Part shown: positions 29,901 to 37,323 of the stretch, piece by piece
Numbering within the stretch: the stretch's first letter is position 1
How the letters are laid out: every line of letters starts with the position of its first letter
Assembly (NCBI RefSeq): GCF_030908465.1
Contig: NZ_CP133078.1
Location: forward strand, 2,356,001 to 2,420,000
Reading direction: 5' to 3'
DNA length: 64,000 bases
Origin: Anaerotignum sp. MB30-C6
Lineage (GTDB): Bacteria; Bacillota; Clostridia; Lachnospirales; Anaerotignaceae
Translations under genes and position numbers: made by a program
Notes under the pieces: generated by a model
What the model saw: the letters and a program-made list of their open reading frames with translations, nothing else
What the model was told of the DNA's origin: nothing
Databases searched by the model: none

Positions 29901-30022
29901 GTAACAATAGAATCTCTGCTGATGTTTTGGCAGAAGAAGTTGTTGCTGGTGAAGGCGGCGAACTTTCTAAGGAATGGAATATCAATGGTGAAACTGTAAC
30001 CTTAGGCGTTAGTAGAGTTTAA
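26909..30022 (+). CDS. ileS: Isoleucyl-tRNA synthetase (long, eukaryote-like type)
   Basis: It charges tRNA(Ile). Class I motifs are HIGH at residues 55-58 and KMSKH at 591-595; the CP1 editing domain contains WTTTPWTLPSN. 1037 aa, with an N-terminus (NFVEREVQVEQFWKDNDIF) and C-terminus resembling the type-2 enzymes, a class that in other bacteria is often less sensitive to mupirocin. AAGGAGG precedes the ATG. Regulated by the T-box just upstream. Confidence 0.97.
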   Translation: MYDKVPTNLNFVEREVQVEQFWKDNDIFGKSIKAREGAPVFTFYDGPPTANGKPHIGHIITRAVKDLVPRYKTMKGYKVLRKAGWDTHGLPVELEVEKVLGLDGKPEIEKYGVEPFIGKCKESVWTYEKEWRSMSDRVGFWADMDHPYVTYHNEYIESEWWALKQIWDKGLLYKGHKVVPYCPRCGTALSSHEVAQGYKDVKETSAIAKFKVEGKDNEYFLAWTTTPWTLPSNVALTVNAEETYARVKYQDYTAILANALLDTVLGEGNYEVLETMKGKALEHMRYEPLFSFLENDPNAFIVTCDPYVTLTDGTGVVHSAGAFGEDDARVCQKYGVPLRQYVDNEGLMTEETGPFEGMFVKDADPKVIEQMEKDGSLFAAVPFEHNYPFCWRCDTPLIYYARSTWFIKMTALKDKLVANNRTINWYPDNIKEGRFGNFLENVIDWGLSRERYWGTPLPIWECECGHRHTIGSIAELKEMSPNCPENIELHKPFIDAVNITCPECGQLMTRVSEVIDCWFDSGAMPFAQWHYPFENKEIFEENFPADFISEAVDQTRGWFYTLLAVSTLLFDCAPFKNCIVLGHVQDKNGQKMSKHKGNVVDPWEALNKQGADAVRWYFYANSAPWLPSRYYDEAVSELQRKFMGTLWNTYAFYVLYANIDEFNPKNYKLEHDKLPPMDKWILSKLQTLNKFVDECLDGYKLTEPARAMADFVDDLSNWYVRRSRERFWAEGMEQDKINAYMTLYTVLETMCKLSAPFTPFITEEIYGNLVKKVDPTAPESVHLCNWPEYHAEWVDADLEANMDFVLKVVVEGRAARNAANMKNRQPLAMMYVKAEKELPELYRNIITEELNVKALTFTDNVEEFTAYSFKPQLRTLGKKYGKLVPAIGAALKEVDGASFITTLRAEGKVTLTIEGEEVVLEMDDVLVDTSEKDGFVSSGDHNLTVVLDTNLTPALVEEGFVREIVSKVQTMRKEADFNVTDRIRVFHSGNAKIAEILSNNRISADVLAEEVVAGEGGELSKEWNINGETVTLGVSRV

Positions 30023-30084
30023 GAATTAATTATGATTTTAGCTAGAAAAAAACTTACTAGCCTATTTAATATTTCTAATCCTTT

Positions 30085-30121
30085 AGAGGTATCCACAAAA
30101 CATGTGGATACCTCTTTTTTG
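30085..30121 (+). terminator. Terminator of ileS
   Basis: A perfect 13-bp stem AGAGGTATCCACA / TGTGGATACCTCT with a T tail. Confidence 0.92.
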
Positions 30122-30313
30122 TAGATACTCAAATATGGGAATAACTCTAGATTATTCTTACCATTTTATAACCTTTCCTCCTCTTCCGAGAATAGTGATT
30201 CTTTAACCATAAATACATTCAATTTACTCATACCTCTTTTGGCTTCTAATCAAAAATCTTATACTTTGTATAGCTCCTTTGATCCCAGTAATAATAAATA
30301 GTGATTAAATCAC
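30122..30313. other. Intergenic region ileS - ccdA
   Basis: AT-rich; no gene seen. Confidence 0.5.
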
Positions 30314-30342
30314 TTTACAATTAATACCCTTTAAGGTATAGT
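30314..30342 (+). promoter_or_regulatory. Promoter of ccdA-tlpA
   Basis: TTTACA (30314-30319), 17 bp, TATAGT (30337-30342), 36 bp before the start codon. Confidence 0.7.
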
Positions 30343-30377
30343 AAATCCTACTATAAAAATATGAAAGGAGCATTATT

Positions 30378-31643
30378 ATGGGTTTTTCCGCAGAAATGAG
30401 TGTCCCTATTCTCACAGTTTTCTTCCAAGGACTAATTAGTTTTTTCTCCCCCTGCATACTGCCCTTGGTTCCACTATATATCAGTTATTTGGCTGGCGGT
30501 GCGAAAACAGTTGCCCCTGACGGAAGCATTTCTTATCCAAGAAAGCAAGTAATGGTAAACACCATTTTCTTCGTTCTTGGTATCAGTTTTACTTTCTTCG
30601 TTCTTGGCTTAGGGTTCACTTCCCTTGGGCAGTTTTTTAACGACAACCGTATCATGTTTGCAAAAATCAGCGGTATGATTATGGTGTTTTTCGGCCTCTA
30701 CCAAATTGGCGCTTTTGGCCGCTCCGAAACAATGGAAAAAGAACATCGCCTACCTTTTCGCTTAGATAAATGGACAATGGGTCCCTTGCCCGCTTTACTT
30801 TTAGGTTTCACCTTTAGTTTTGCTTGGACCCCCTGTGTTGGCCCTGCTTTAGGAAGCGTTTTACTTATGGCAAGCTCTTCAGGATCCTCAGGGACTGGTT
30901 TTGCCCTTATTGGCGTATACACCGTTGGTTTTATTTTACCCTTTTTGGCGGTAGGATTCTTTACCCGAAGTGTATTGGGCTTTTTCAAACAGCATCAATC
31001 CGTGGTACGCTATTCCGTTAAAATCGGTGCTATTTTGTTGATTGTTATGGGTATTATGACTTTTACCGGTTTTATGAATGGTTTTACCAGCTATCTGTCC
31101 GGCAGTAACACAACCACAGTTGAAGAAAGTGTTTCCCCCGAAACAACTCCAGAACCAGCTCCAGAAGAAACTGTGGTTATCCCTGCCCCTGATTTCCAAT
31201 TGGTAGATCAGTTTGGCAATACCCACACCCTATCTGAGTATAAAGGGAAAACAGTTTTCCTTAACTTCTGGGCAACTTGGTGTCCACCTTGCCGTGGAGA
31301 AATGCCCCATATTCAAGAAATATATGAAGAGTATGGGCTGAACAAGGAAGATGTAATAATCCTTGGTGTGGCGGCGCCTAACCTTGGTAGAGAAAAAAAT
31401 AAAGATACTATAATCTCTTTTTTAGAAGAAAATGATTATACCTTCCCCGTAGTCATGGATGAAGACCATTCTCTTTTCCAACAATATGGCATTAATGCCT
31501 TCCCCACCACCTTCATGATTGATGAAACTGGTGCAATCTATGGCTATGTGTCAAGTGCTCTTAGTAAAGATGCTATGAAGAGCATTATTGAGCAAACAAA
31601 AAATGGAGTTCAAACTCAGAACGAATCCTCAACAGCCGAGTAA
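30378..31643 (+). CDS. CcdA-TlpA fusion: membrane thiol:disulfide transporter with extracellular thioredoxin domain
   Basis: 421 aa. Residues 1-235 form a CcdA/DsbD-type membrane domain of about six helices, with redox cysteines in FFSPCILPLVP (C26) and WTPCVGPALG. A Thr/Pro/Glu linker (about 238-265) leads to a TlpA/ResA-like thioredoxin domain (270-410) with WCPPC (C302, C305) and the cis-Pro in FPTTF. Electrons would pass from cytoplasmic thioredoxin through the membrane domain directly to the tethered extracellular thioredoxin. In most bacteria the two are separate genes. GAAAGGAG precedes the ATG. Confidence 0.92.
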   Translation: MGFSAEMSVPILTVFFQGLISFFSPCILPLVPLYISYLAGGAKTVAPDGSISYPRKQVMVNTIFFVLGISFTFFVLGLGFTSLGQFFNDNRIMFAKISGMIMVFFGLYQIGAFGRSETMEKEHRLPFRLDKWTMGPLPALLLGFTFSFAWTPCVGPALGSVLLMASSSGSSGTGFALIGVYTVGFILPFLAVGFFTRSVLGFFKQHQSVVRYSVKIGAILLIVMGIMTFTGFMNGFTSYLSGSNTTTVEESVSPETTPEPAPEETVVIPAPDFQLVDQFGNTHTLSEYKGKTVFLNFWATWCPPCRGEMPHIQEIYEEYGLNKEDVIILGVAAPNLGREKNKDTIISFLEENDYTFPVVMDEDHSLFQQYGINAFPTTFMIDETGAIYGYVSSALSKDAMKSIIEQTKNGVQTQNESSTAE

Positions 31644-31771
31644 CGATACAACGAAAATTGGCCCAAAAAGGGTCGACTCATAGGGAGGTTCCAGAAATTA
31701 AGAGGTAGACCCAAAACTATCCAGGAAGATTAGTAGAGAGTTTATTTTCTTAAGCATCCCTATGATGGTAG
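31644..31771. other. 3' region of ccdA-tlpA
   Basis: A short open stretch reads GRLIGRFQKLRGRPKTIQED before stops. It has protein-like composition but no start, so it may be a remnant. Confidence 0.25.
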
Positions 31772-31812
31772 AAATCCCCAAGCACTTTTTACAGTGCTTG
31801 GGGATTTTTCTA
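31772..31812 (+). terminator. Terminator
   Basis: A 15-bp perfect stem AAATCCCCAAGCACT / AGTGCTTGGGGATTT and T tail, 130 bp past the ccdA-tlpA stop. Confidence 0.85.
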
Positions 31813-32483
31813 GCCTACAACAATCATCCTGATGCCTGGTATAAGGGGGAAGTTGAAATAGAAGAAACATCCCAATTTTTATTTTTTCCTCATAAAAAAA
31901 GTCAAAGATTTAGAAAGTATTCCTGCCGAAATAAAATATTTAGGCCTACTGACCCATCTAACCTGATGTCATATCTTCACATCACCCCCTTCCCCAACTT
32001 TATGGTAACCCTGATTTCTATGGAATAGGCAACTATTTGCTAAAAAATAGCACAATTTTTTCTCCTTAAAAAATTATGTTAAATTTAATTTACCATGCTT
32101 AAATAAAATATTTTGTTCAAATTTTATTTTGTCTACGAATAAACATAAAAATTATTGCTAATTTAGAAATGCGTTTACTTGTTTAAAAATTACAGTAAGC
32201 TTTATAATAACTCTACCACTTTCAAGTTCAACTATACAATTTTTTAAATTCCATCTTTCATTTTTTAAATATCATTTTTTTTAAGATTTTTAGCCTAGCA
32301 TTCTTCCTAAAAAGTTCTTTTCTGTCGACTAGTATTTTATACCGAATACTCAGGTTCCCCTTGTCATTACTTTCTGTATTTTTAAACAAAGTATTTTTTT
32401 ATGAACAATCCACATTGATTTTACTATGCAAAATAGCATACTATTTTTTTATGTTAAGCATAATCGAAAGTGAGGTGTCCTAA
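31813..32483. other. Long AT-rich intergenic region
   Basis: No credible gene. An 88-codon open frame at 31762-32028 begins inside the terminator and lacks a ribosome site. The promoter for the sigma-54 activator gene must lie here but is not obvious. Confidence 0.5.
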
Positions 32484-33920
32484 GTGGAAAATATCTTGTT
32501 AGAAAAACTCCCTGAAGATTTACGCAGCATCCTTTTGGATGAATTGCTGCAAAATCCCTTTATGGGTGTTAACATTACAGATGGGAAGGGCATGGTTCTT
32601 TTTGTAAATAAGACTCACTACAAAATAACTGGCCATCCTCCCGAACTTTACCTAGGCCGAACGATGCAAGAAATAACCGATGACGGTTTAATTTCCGAGT
32701 CCGCCACCTTAATCTCTTTACATTCGAAACAAACAACACATATCAGTCAAATTTCATCCCATAAAAACCGATTTTTTCAGGTAACAGCAATTCCCGTTAT
32801 GGATCATAAAGACAACGTTAAATACGTGATCAATTATCTGATTGAAGTATCTGACTTGGTGAAACTTCGAAACCAGCTTCAGGATACCCAAAGTTATAAT
32901 CAAGAGCTTATGAATAATAACGAACTCTTGCGAAAAAAGCTGAATCGCTCTGGTGAATTGGTTTATCAAAGCACCATTATGCAAAATGTTGTAGAAGCCG
33001 CTGCAAAGGTTGCAGAACATGATGTTTCCGTACTCATCACGGGCCCCTCCGGTGCAGGCAAAGAAATGATAGCAAACCTTCTTCATACCCATAGCAACCG
33101 TTGCAAAGCACCCTATGTGAAAATCAACTGCGCCGCCATACCCGAGCAACTTTTGGAAAGTGAACTTTTCGGCTATGAGCCAGGAGCTTTTACAGGGGGG
33201 AATCCCAAAGGCAAAAAAGGCCTTATCGAAAATGCCCATACGGGTACCTTGCTATTAGATGAAATTGGGGAACTCCCCTTAATTCTACAATCAAAACTGC
33301 TTCGAGTATTACAGAATCATAAGCTGCGCCATATTGGGGGCAACAAAGATATTGAAGTAGACTTTCGTCTTATCACTTCCACAAACGCAGATTTAAAAGC
33401 AATGATACAAGAAAAAACTTTCCGAGAGGATTTATATTATCGGCTTAATGTAATTGAGTTGAAAATGCCTGGCCTTGAAGAGAGAAGAGAAGATATCATT
33501 TTGTTAATCAACCACTTTTTAAATCTCTCCAACGCAAAACATAATACATCGAAAACCTATCAAAAAGATTCCCTACACTATTTGGCATCCTGCAATTATC
33601 CTGGCAACGTGCGAGAACTGCAAAATATTGTAGAAAGAACGGTGATTATGAGTACAGGTGTCATCATCACATTAGCGGACGCCCAAATGGCTGCGGGTTA
33701 TCTAAAACCTATTACTGGGGATACCATGCCTATGGACACCCTCTATCCAGATATTGATGACGGAAAATGTCTGAAGGAAATGGTCGCAGATTACGAAAAA
33801 TGGGTTCTCAGTCAATATCAAAAGAAGTACAAAAGCGGAGCAAAAATGGCAGAAGTCCTTAAGACCGACCAATCTACCATCTCTAGAAAACTATCACGCT
33901 ACCACATTTCGAGTATCTAA
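32484..33920 (+). CDS. Sigma-54-dependent transcriptional activator with PAS sensor
   Basis: 478 aa. A PAS-type sensory domain (about 22-125) precedes a coiled linker and an AAA+ domain (160-400) with Walker A GPSGAGKE (187-194), the sigma-54 contact loop GAFTGG (234-239) and Walker B LLLDEIGE (256-263). The C-terminal Fis-like helix-turn-helix ends KTDQSTISRKLSRYHI. Such proteins open promoters held by RNA polymerase with sigma-54. It lies directly upstream of an operon with a matching GG-N10-GC promoter, so it is the likely activator, probably responding to a small-molecule signal bound by the PAS domain. Confidence 0.95.
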   Translation: MENILLEKLPEDLRSILLDELLQNPFMGVNITDGKGMVLFVNKTHYKITGHPPELYLGRTMQEITDDGLISESATLISLHSKQTTHISQISSHKNRFFQVTAIPVMDHKDNVKYVINYLIEVSDLVKLRNQLQDTQSYNQELMNNNELLRKKLNRSGELVYQSTIMQNVVEAAAKVAEHDVSVLITGPSGAGKEMIANLLHTHSNRCKAPYVKINCAAIPEQLLESELFGYEPGAFTGGNPKGKKGLIENAHTGTLLLDEIGELPLILQSKLLRVLQNHKLRHIGGNKDIEVDFRLITSTNADLKAMIQEKTFREDLYYRLNVIELKMPGLEERREDIILLINHFLNLSNAKHNTSKTYQKDSLHYLASCNYPGNVRELQNIVERTVIMSTGVIITLADAQMAAGYLKPITGDTMPMDTLYPDIDDGKCLKEMVADYEKWVLSQYQKKYKSGAKMAEVLKTDQSTISRKLSRYHISSI

Positions 33921-33947
33921 GTGATATCTTGAAAATCAATATCATAT

Positions 33948-33996
33948 GCATATTTGCAAGAATTCATGTTCATTTACAGTTTTCTTGCAAATATGC
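33948..33996. promoter_or_regulatory. 15-bp inverted repeat, candidate upstream activating site
   Basis: GCATATTTGCAAGAA (33948-33962) is perfectly inverted at 33982-33996 with a 19-bp spacer. No T run follows, so it does not look like a terminator. It lies about 290 bp upstream of the sigma-54 promoter, a normal place for an enhancer. Confidence 0.5.
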
Positions 33997-34276
33997 CAGA
34001 TTTAAACAGAAACACCATCCTTTCAAAATTCCTTTGAGTCCTATGGCTTTTTGGAGCTTTTCTTACAAAACCTTGTAGAAAAAAATGCATTTTTGCATAA
34101 TATAAAATTCCAGTTCACAAAATCAAATTAATTATTCTAAAAAAGAAACAGCATTTATCTTCTAAACTTTCATTTTTTTGAAAAAAGTAAGATAATATTT
34201 AAAAAACCCACAATAAAAAGCAAAAATTATTGTAAATCATATACATTTTTCAATTTCATTCTCTAAAAAATTAGTT
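33997..34276. other. AT-rich region between enhancer and promoter
   Basis: No gene; probably the DNA looped when the activator contacts the promoter. A smaller TTGCAT-rich palindrome occurs near 34085-34100. Confidence 0.4.
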
Positions 34277-34293
34277 TTGGCATGAAATATGCT
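34277..34293 (+). promoter_or_regulatory. Sigma-54 promoter of the hydrolase operon
   Basis: TTGGCATGAAATATGCT: the -24 GG (34279-34280) and -12 GC (34291-34292) are separated by 10 bp. It lies 80 bp before the hydrolase start codon. Confidence 0.8.
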
Positions 34294-34372
34294 GTATTTT
34301 ATAGTATCGCGATAACTAATTTTATGCTATTCAACGGTGTTGTTGGAGGCAAATTAAGAAGGAGTTGTTTAA

Positions 34373-35641
34373 ATGTATCTTTGCGACGTAAACAGGATGG
34401 AAGATAAAATCAAAACCTTTGCTAAATTCGGTGATGCAGGACATGGTGGCATTACCAGATACTCCCTTTCTCCTGAATCTATTCAAGCTAGAGATGAATT
34501 TGTAAGAAGAATGACTGCAATTGGTGCAACCATCGAAACAGATGACTTGGCAAATATGTATGCCACCATTCCCGGTTCCGATCCAAATGCAAAAAGAATT
34601 GTAATGGGTTCCCACTGCGACTCAGTAAAAAATGGTGGAAACTATGATGGCATTTTAGGCGTTATGGGTGCAATGGAAGTTTTAGAAACTGTTGTTAAAG
34701 AGAACATTCCTCACAGGCACCCCTTAACTGCAATGATTTGGACCAACGAAGAAGGCTCCGAATTCCCTCCTTGTATGATGAGTTCTGGCACTGTTTGCTA
34801 TGACTATATGCCAGAAAGATTTAGAGATAACTTTGAGTTCAGTAAAATGATGGCTTCTAGATCTATTTTAGATCCAGAAATAACTTTTGGTGAAAAGTTG
34901 TCCACATTTAAGTATAAAGGCGATAAGGCTAATAGAATCAATCCTAATCAGTACAAAGCTATGTTTGAACTTCATATCGAGCAGGGTCCTATTCTGGAAG
35001 ATGCCGGAAAAGATGTAGGTGTTGTTACATGTGTACTGGGTCAAATGTTATATCGGGTTAAATTTTACGGCCAAGCAGCCCATGCAGGCACATTCCCTAT
35101 GAAAAAAAGGAAAGATGCTTTCCATGCAGCTTCTGAGGCTCTTTGTTACTTGCATAATGAAATCGACAAGCTAGGATATGAGGATTTGGTATACACAACG
35201 GGTGAGGTTGTAATTCATCCTTGTGTAAACACAGTTATCCCAGATTTTTTCGATTTTTCTATCGACGTAAGACACGAAAATCCCGAAGTCTTAAATCAGG
35301 TTCGTGAAATTCTTGCAACCCTTGAAACAAGACAGTGGCAGGGATGTAAGTGTGAAGTTGTTCTTGGTTGGAACCGTGATACCGTTTACTTTAATGAAGA
35401 ATTAATCGGCTATGTAAGAGACGCCGTAGCAGAAACCGATATTCCTTATATGGATATTAATTCTGGTGCAGGTCACGATGCTCAGTACATATCTTATATG
35501 ATTCCTACTACAATGATTTTTGTTGTATCTAAAGATGGTCTGTCTCATACAGAGGTTGAATACTCTACTCCAGAACAGTGCACCAATGGTGCAAGCGTTA
35601 TGCTAAACGCAGTTTTGAAAGCAGATAAGGCAGAAGATTAA
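34373..35641 (+). CDS. M20-family Zn hydrolase: N-carbamoyl-amino-acid / allantoate amidohydrolase type
   Basis: 422 aa. The enzymes remove the carbamoyl group from ureido acids, giving amino acid, CO2 and ammonia. The two-metal ligand set of the HyuC / beta-ureidopropionase / allantoate amidohydrolase branch is complete: His81 (GSHCDS), Asp92 (GNYDG), Glu126/127 (TNEEGSEF), His201 (ELHIEQGP) and His368 (SGAGHDAQ). The dimer-bridging His237 in AAHAGTFPM is also present. AAGGAG precedes the ATG. It is first in a sigma-54 operon with two membrane proteins. Which ureido acid is used is not visible; neighbours suggest N-carbamoyl-beta-alanine or related. Confidence 0.9.
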   Translation: MYLCDVNRMEDKIKTFAKFGDAGHGGITRYSLSPESIQARDEFVRRMTAIGATIETDDLANMYATIPGSDPNAKRIVMGSHCDSVKNGGNYDGILGVMGAMEVLETVVKENIPHRHPLTAMIWTNEEGSEFPPCMMSSGTVCYDYMPERFRDNFEFSKMMASRSILDPEITFGEKLSTFKYKGDKANRINPNQYKAMFELHIEQGPILEDAGKDVGVVTCVLGQMLYRVKFYGQAAHAGTFPMKKRKDAFHAASEALCYLHNEIDKLGYEDLVYTTGEVVIHPCVNTVIPDFFDFSIDVRHENPEVLNQVREILATLETRQWQGCKCEVVLGWNRDTVYFNEELIGYVRDAVAETDIPYMDINSGAGHDAQYISYMIPTTMIFVVSKDGLSHTEVEYSTPEQCTNGASVMLNAVLKADKAED

Positions 35642-35651
35642 TGAACTTACA

Positions 35652-35680
35652 CTCGGTGGGTGCCCCCTCACCCCACCGAG
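35652..35680 (+). promoter_or_regulatory. Intercistronic hairpin
   Basis: A GC-rich 9-bp stem CTCGGTGGG / CCCACCGAG lies between hydrolase and transporter genes without a good T run. It may set the ratio of the two products or stabilise mRNA. Confidence 0.55.
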
Positions 35681-35735
35681 AATTACTTTTCATAAGGCAT
35701 ATGTAACAGCCTCTATCTTTTGAAAGGAGCATATT

Positions 35736-36479
35736 ATGAATCCCATTTTATTAACAGCCGATACATTAACAAATAAGGCTTATCTAGATATTGCTAATAC
35801 ACCGATGATGTGGGTAATGGTAATTCCCACCGTAATTATGGTTTGTATTCAAGCTTATGTTTTCATACAAGACGCAGTTAAAGCAGGCCCTATTGTAGGT
35901 CTAACAAAGCAAGACACCAAAGAAGCAATGCGGGCGGGTGCCATTTGTTCCATTGGCCCAGGCCTATCTATGTTTACAGTCATGATTGCATTAATGAGTA
36001 TTTTAGGCGGTCCCTTTGCGTGGTTACGCCTTTCCATTATTGGAACCATTACAACAGAAATGTTAAGCGCAACTGCCGCTGCCACTGCAATGGGTGTTGA
36101 TTTAGGCAGTCCGGATTATGGTATCACCGCATTCTCTTGCGCTGTTTGGGTTATCACATTAAATACCTGGGGCTTTTTTATTGTAAACCTTCTGTTCGCA
36201 CACAGGATGGAAAAAGTAAAAATGGCAGTCGAACGTCACGATGCGAATATGTTTGATGCTGTTGGTCTTTGTGTAATGATCGGTTGTGTGGCTATGTTCC
36301 TTGCTGGCCAAATGGTTGGGGGTACAGGCAAATTTGTTGCAGCAATCGCAGGTTTTATTATCATGACAATTCTGGTACTAGTTTCTGATAAATACCCGAA
36401 ACTGAAAGAGTACAACCTCGGTCTTGCTATGTTGGCGGCAATTTTTATTGCACAGTTTGTTGTTCAAATGGGAGGTTGA
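35736..36479 (+). CDS. Polytopic membrane protein, DUF5058-like
   Basis: 247 aa with about seven hydrophobic helices, internal GLSMFTVMIALMSILGGPFAWLRLS and TTEMLSATAAATAMG. From memory it fits DUF5058, a family without an assigned activity. It overlaps no known transporter signature I can read. The context (between an N-carbamoyl hydrolase and a second membrane protein of like size) suggests half of a two-subunit permease for the hydrolase substrate. GAAAGGAG lies upstream. Confidence 0.75.
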   Translation: MNPILLTADTLTNKAYLDIANTPMMWVMVIPTVIMVCIQAYVFIQDAVKAGPIVGLTKQDTKEAMRAGAICSIGPGLSMFTVMIALMSILGGPFAWLRLSIIGTITTEMLSATAAATAMGVDLGSPDYGITAFSCAVWVITLNTWGFFIVNLLFAHRMEKVKMAVERHDANMFDAVGLCVMIGCVAMFLAGQMVGGTGKFVAAIAGFIIMTILVLVSDKYPKLKEYNLGLAMLAAIFIAQFVVQMGG

Positions 36480-36483
36480 TAAG

Positions 36484-37170
36484 ATGTATACTATTCAGAA
36501 TAATGCGGATATTGATAAAGTATTTTATAAAGAATATACAGTAAAAATGATTCGAAGAGGACGTATAACCACATTGATTGCTGCCTTACTTACCTTTCTT
36601 CCTGCGTTATATTTATGGTTGGCCTTGGGCTATAAACCTTCTTGGGGTCTTATTGGTCAAGGTTGGGCAATTATCGTTTCATCTTACTTAATTATTTATT
36701 TTGTGGAACCATTAGGGTTCTATCCTGTAATGGGTCTTTCCGGTATTTATATTGGTTATTTAGCAGGTAATATCCCCTCTGTTCGTTTACCAGCAATGCT
36801 TTCTGCACAAGCCGCAACAGGTTGTGATGCCGGAACAAAAAAAGGCGAATTAGTTGGAACAATTGCCATTGGTATGTCTGTATTTGTGAACTTAGCCTTC
36901 GTTACCTTCGCCGCCGTTACAGGTGTCGCAATTTTAAATGTATTGCCTTCCTTTATTGTTAGTGCCTTTGACTATACATTGCCTGCAATTCTTGGTGGTG
37001 TAATTGCGCAATACTTTAAGAAAAATAAAGTGTTTGTGCCTCTAATCTTAATTCTTTGCGTTATCTTGCAAAAGGCTCCCCTTCCCAATATCACAAAATT
37101 CCCTAGTGCTATTCTACTTAGCTTTCTTATTGGGTATTACTTGTATCAATCCAAAAAGAAAAAACAATGA
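36484..37170 (+). CDS. Polytopic membrane protein, partner of the DUF5058-like gene
   Basis: 228 aa, about six or seven membrane segments, with a short cytoplasmic N-terminus (MYTIQNNADIDKVFYKEYTVK) and a Lys-rich C-terminal end. Core segments such as GLSGIYIGYLAGNIPSVRLPAMLSAQAATG contain Gly/Pro/Ser kinks typical of transport proteins. It starts 4 bp after the upstream stop behind GGGAGG, so translation is coupled. I do not recognise the family by name. Confidence 0.75.
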   Translation: MYTIQNNADIDKVFYKEYTVKMIRRGRITTLIAALLTFLPALYLWLALGYKPSWGLIGQGWAIIVSSYLIIYFVEPLGFYPVMGLSGIYIGYLAGNIPSVRLPAMLSAQAATGCDAGTKKGELVGTIAIGMSVFVNLAFVTFAAVTGVAILNVLPSFIVSAFDYTLPAILGGVIAQYFKKNKVFVPLILILCVILQKAPLPNITKFPSAILLSFLIGYYLYQSKKKKQ

Positions 37171-37196
37171 AATTCCCTCAAATCAAAAAAACACTT

Positions 37197-37229
37197 GGGT
37201 GGCGGAATAATTTCTGCCGCCCACCTTTT
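37197..37229 (+). terminator. Terminator of the hydrolase operon
   Basis: A GGTGGCGG / CCGCCcACC stem with one bulge, then TTTTC. Confidence 0.65.
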
Positions 37230-37323
37230 CTATCAAGGTTTATTTTCATATAAACCGAAGGTAAACTTTGATAGAAAATTAAGAAATAATATTATGCCGT
37301 GGCGTTAAAGAAAGGATGATTTT

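Noticed and set aside
31762..32028. 88-codon frame on the plus strand
   Set aside because: It begins within a strong terminator and lacks a ribosome site.
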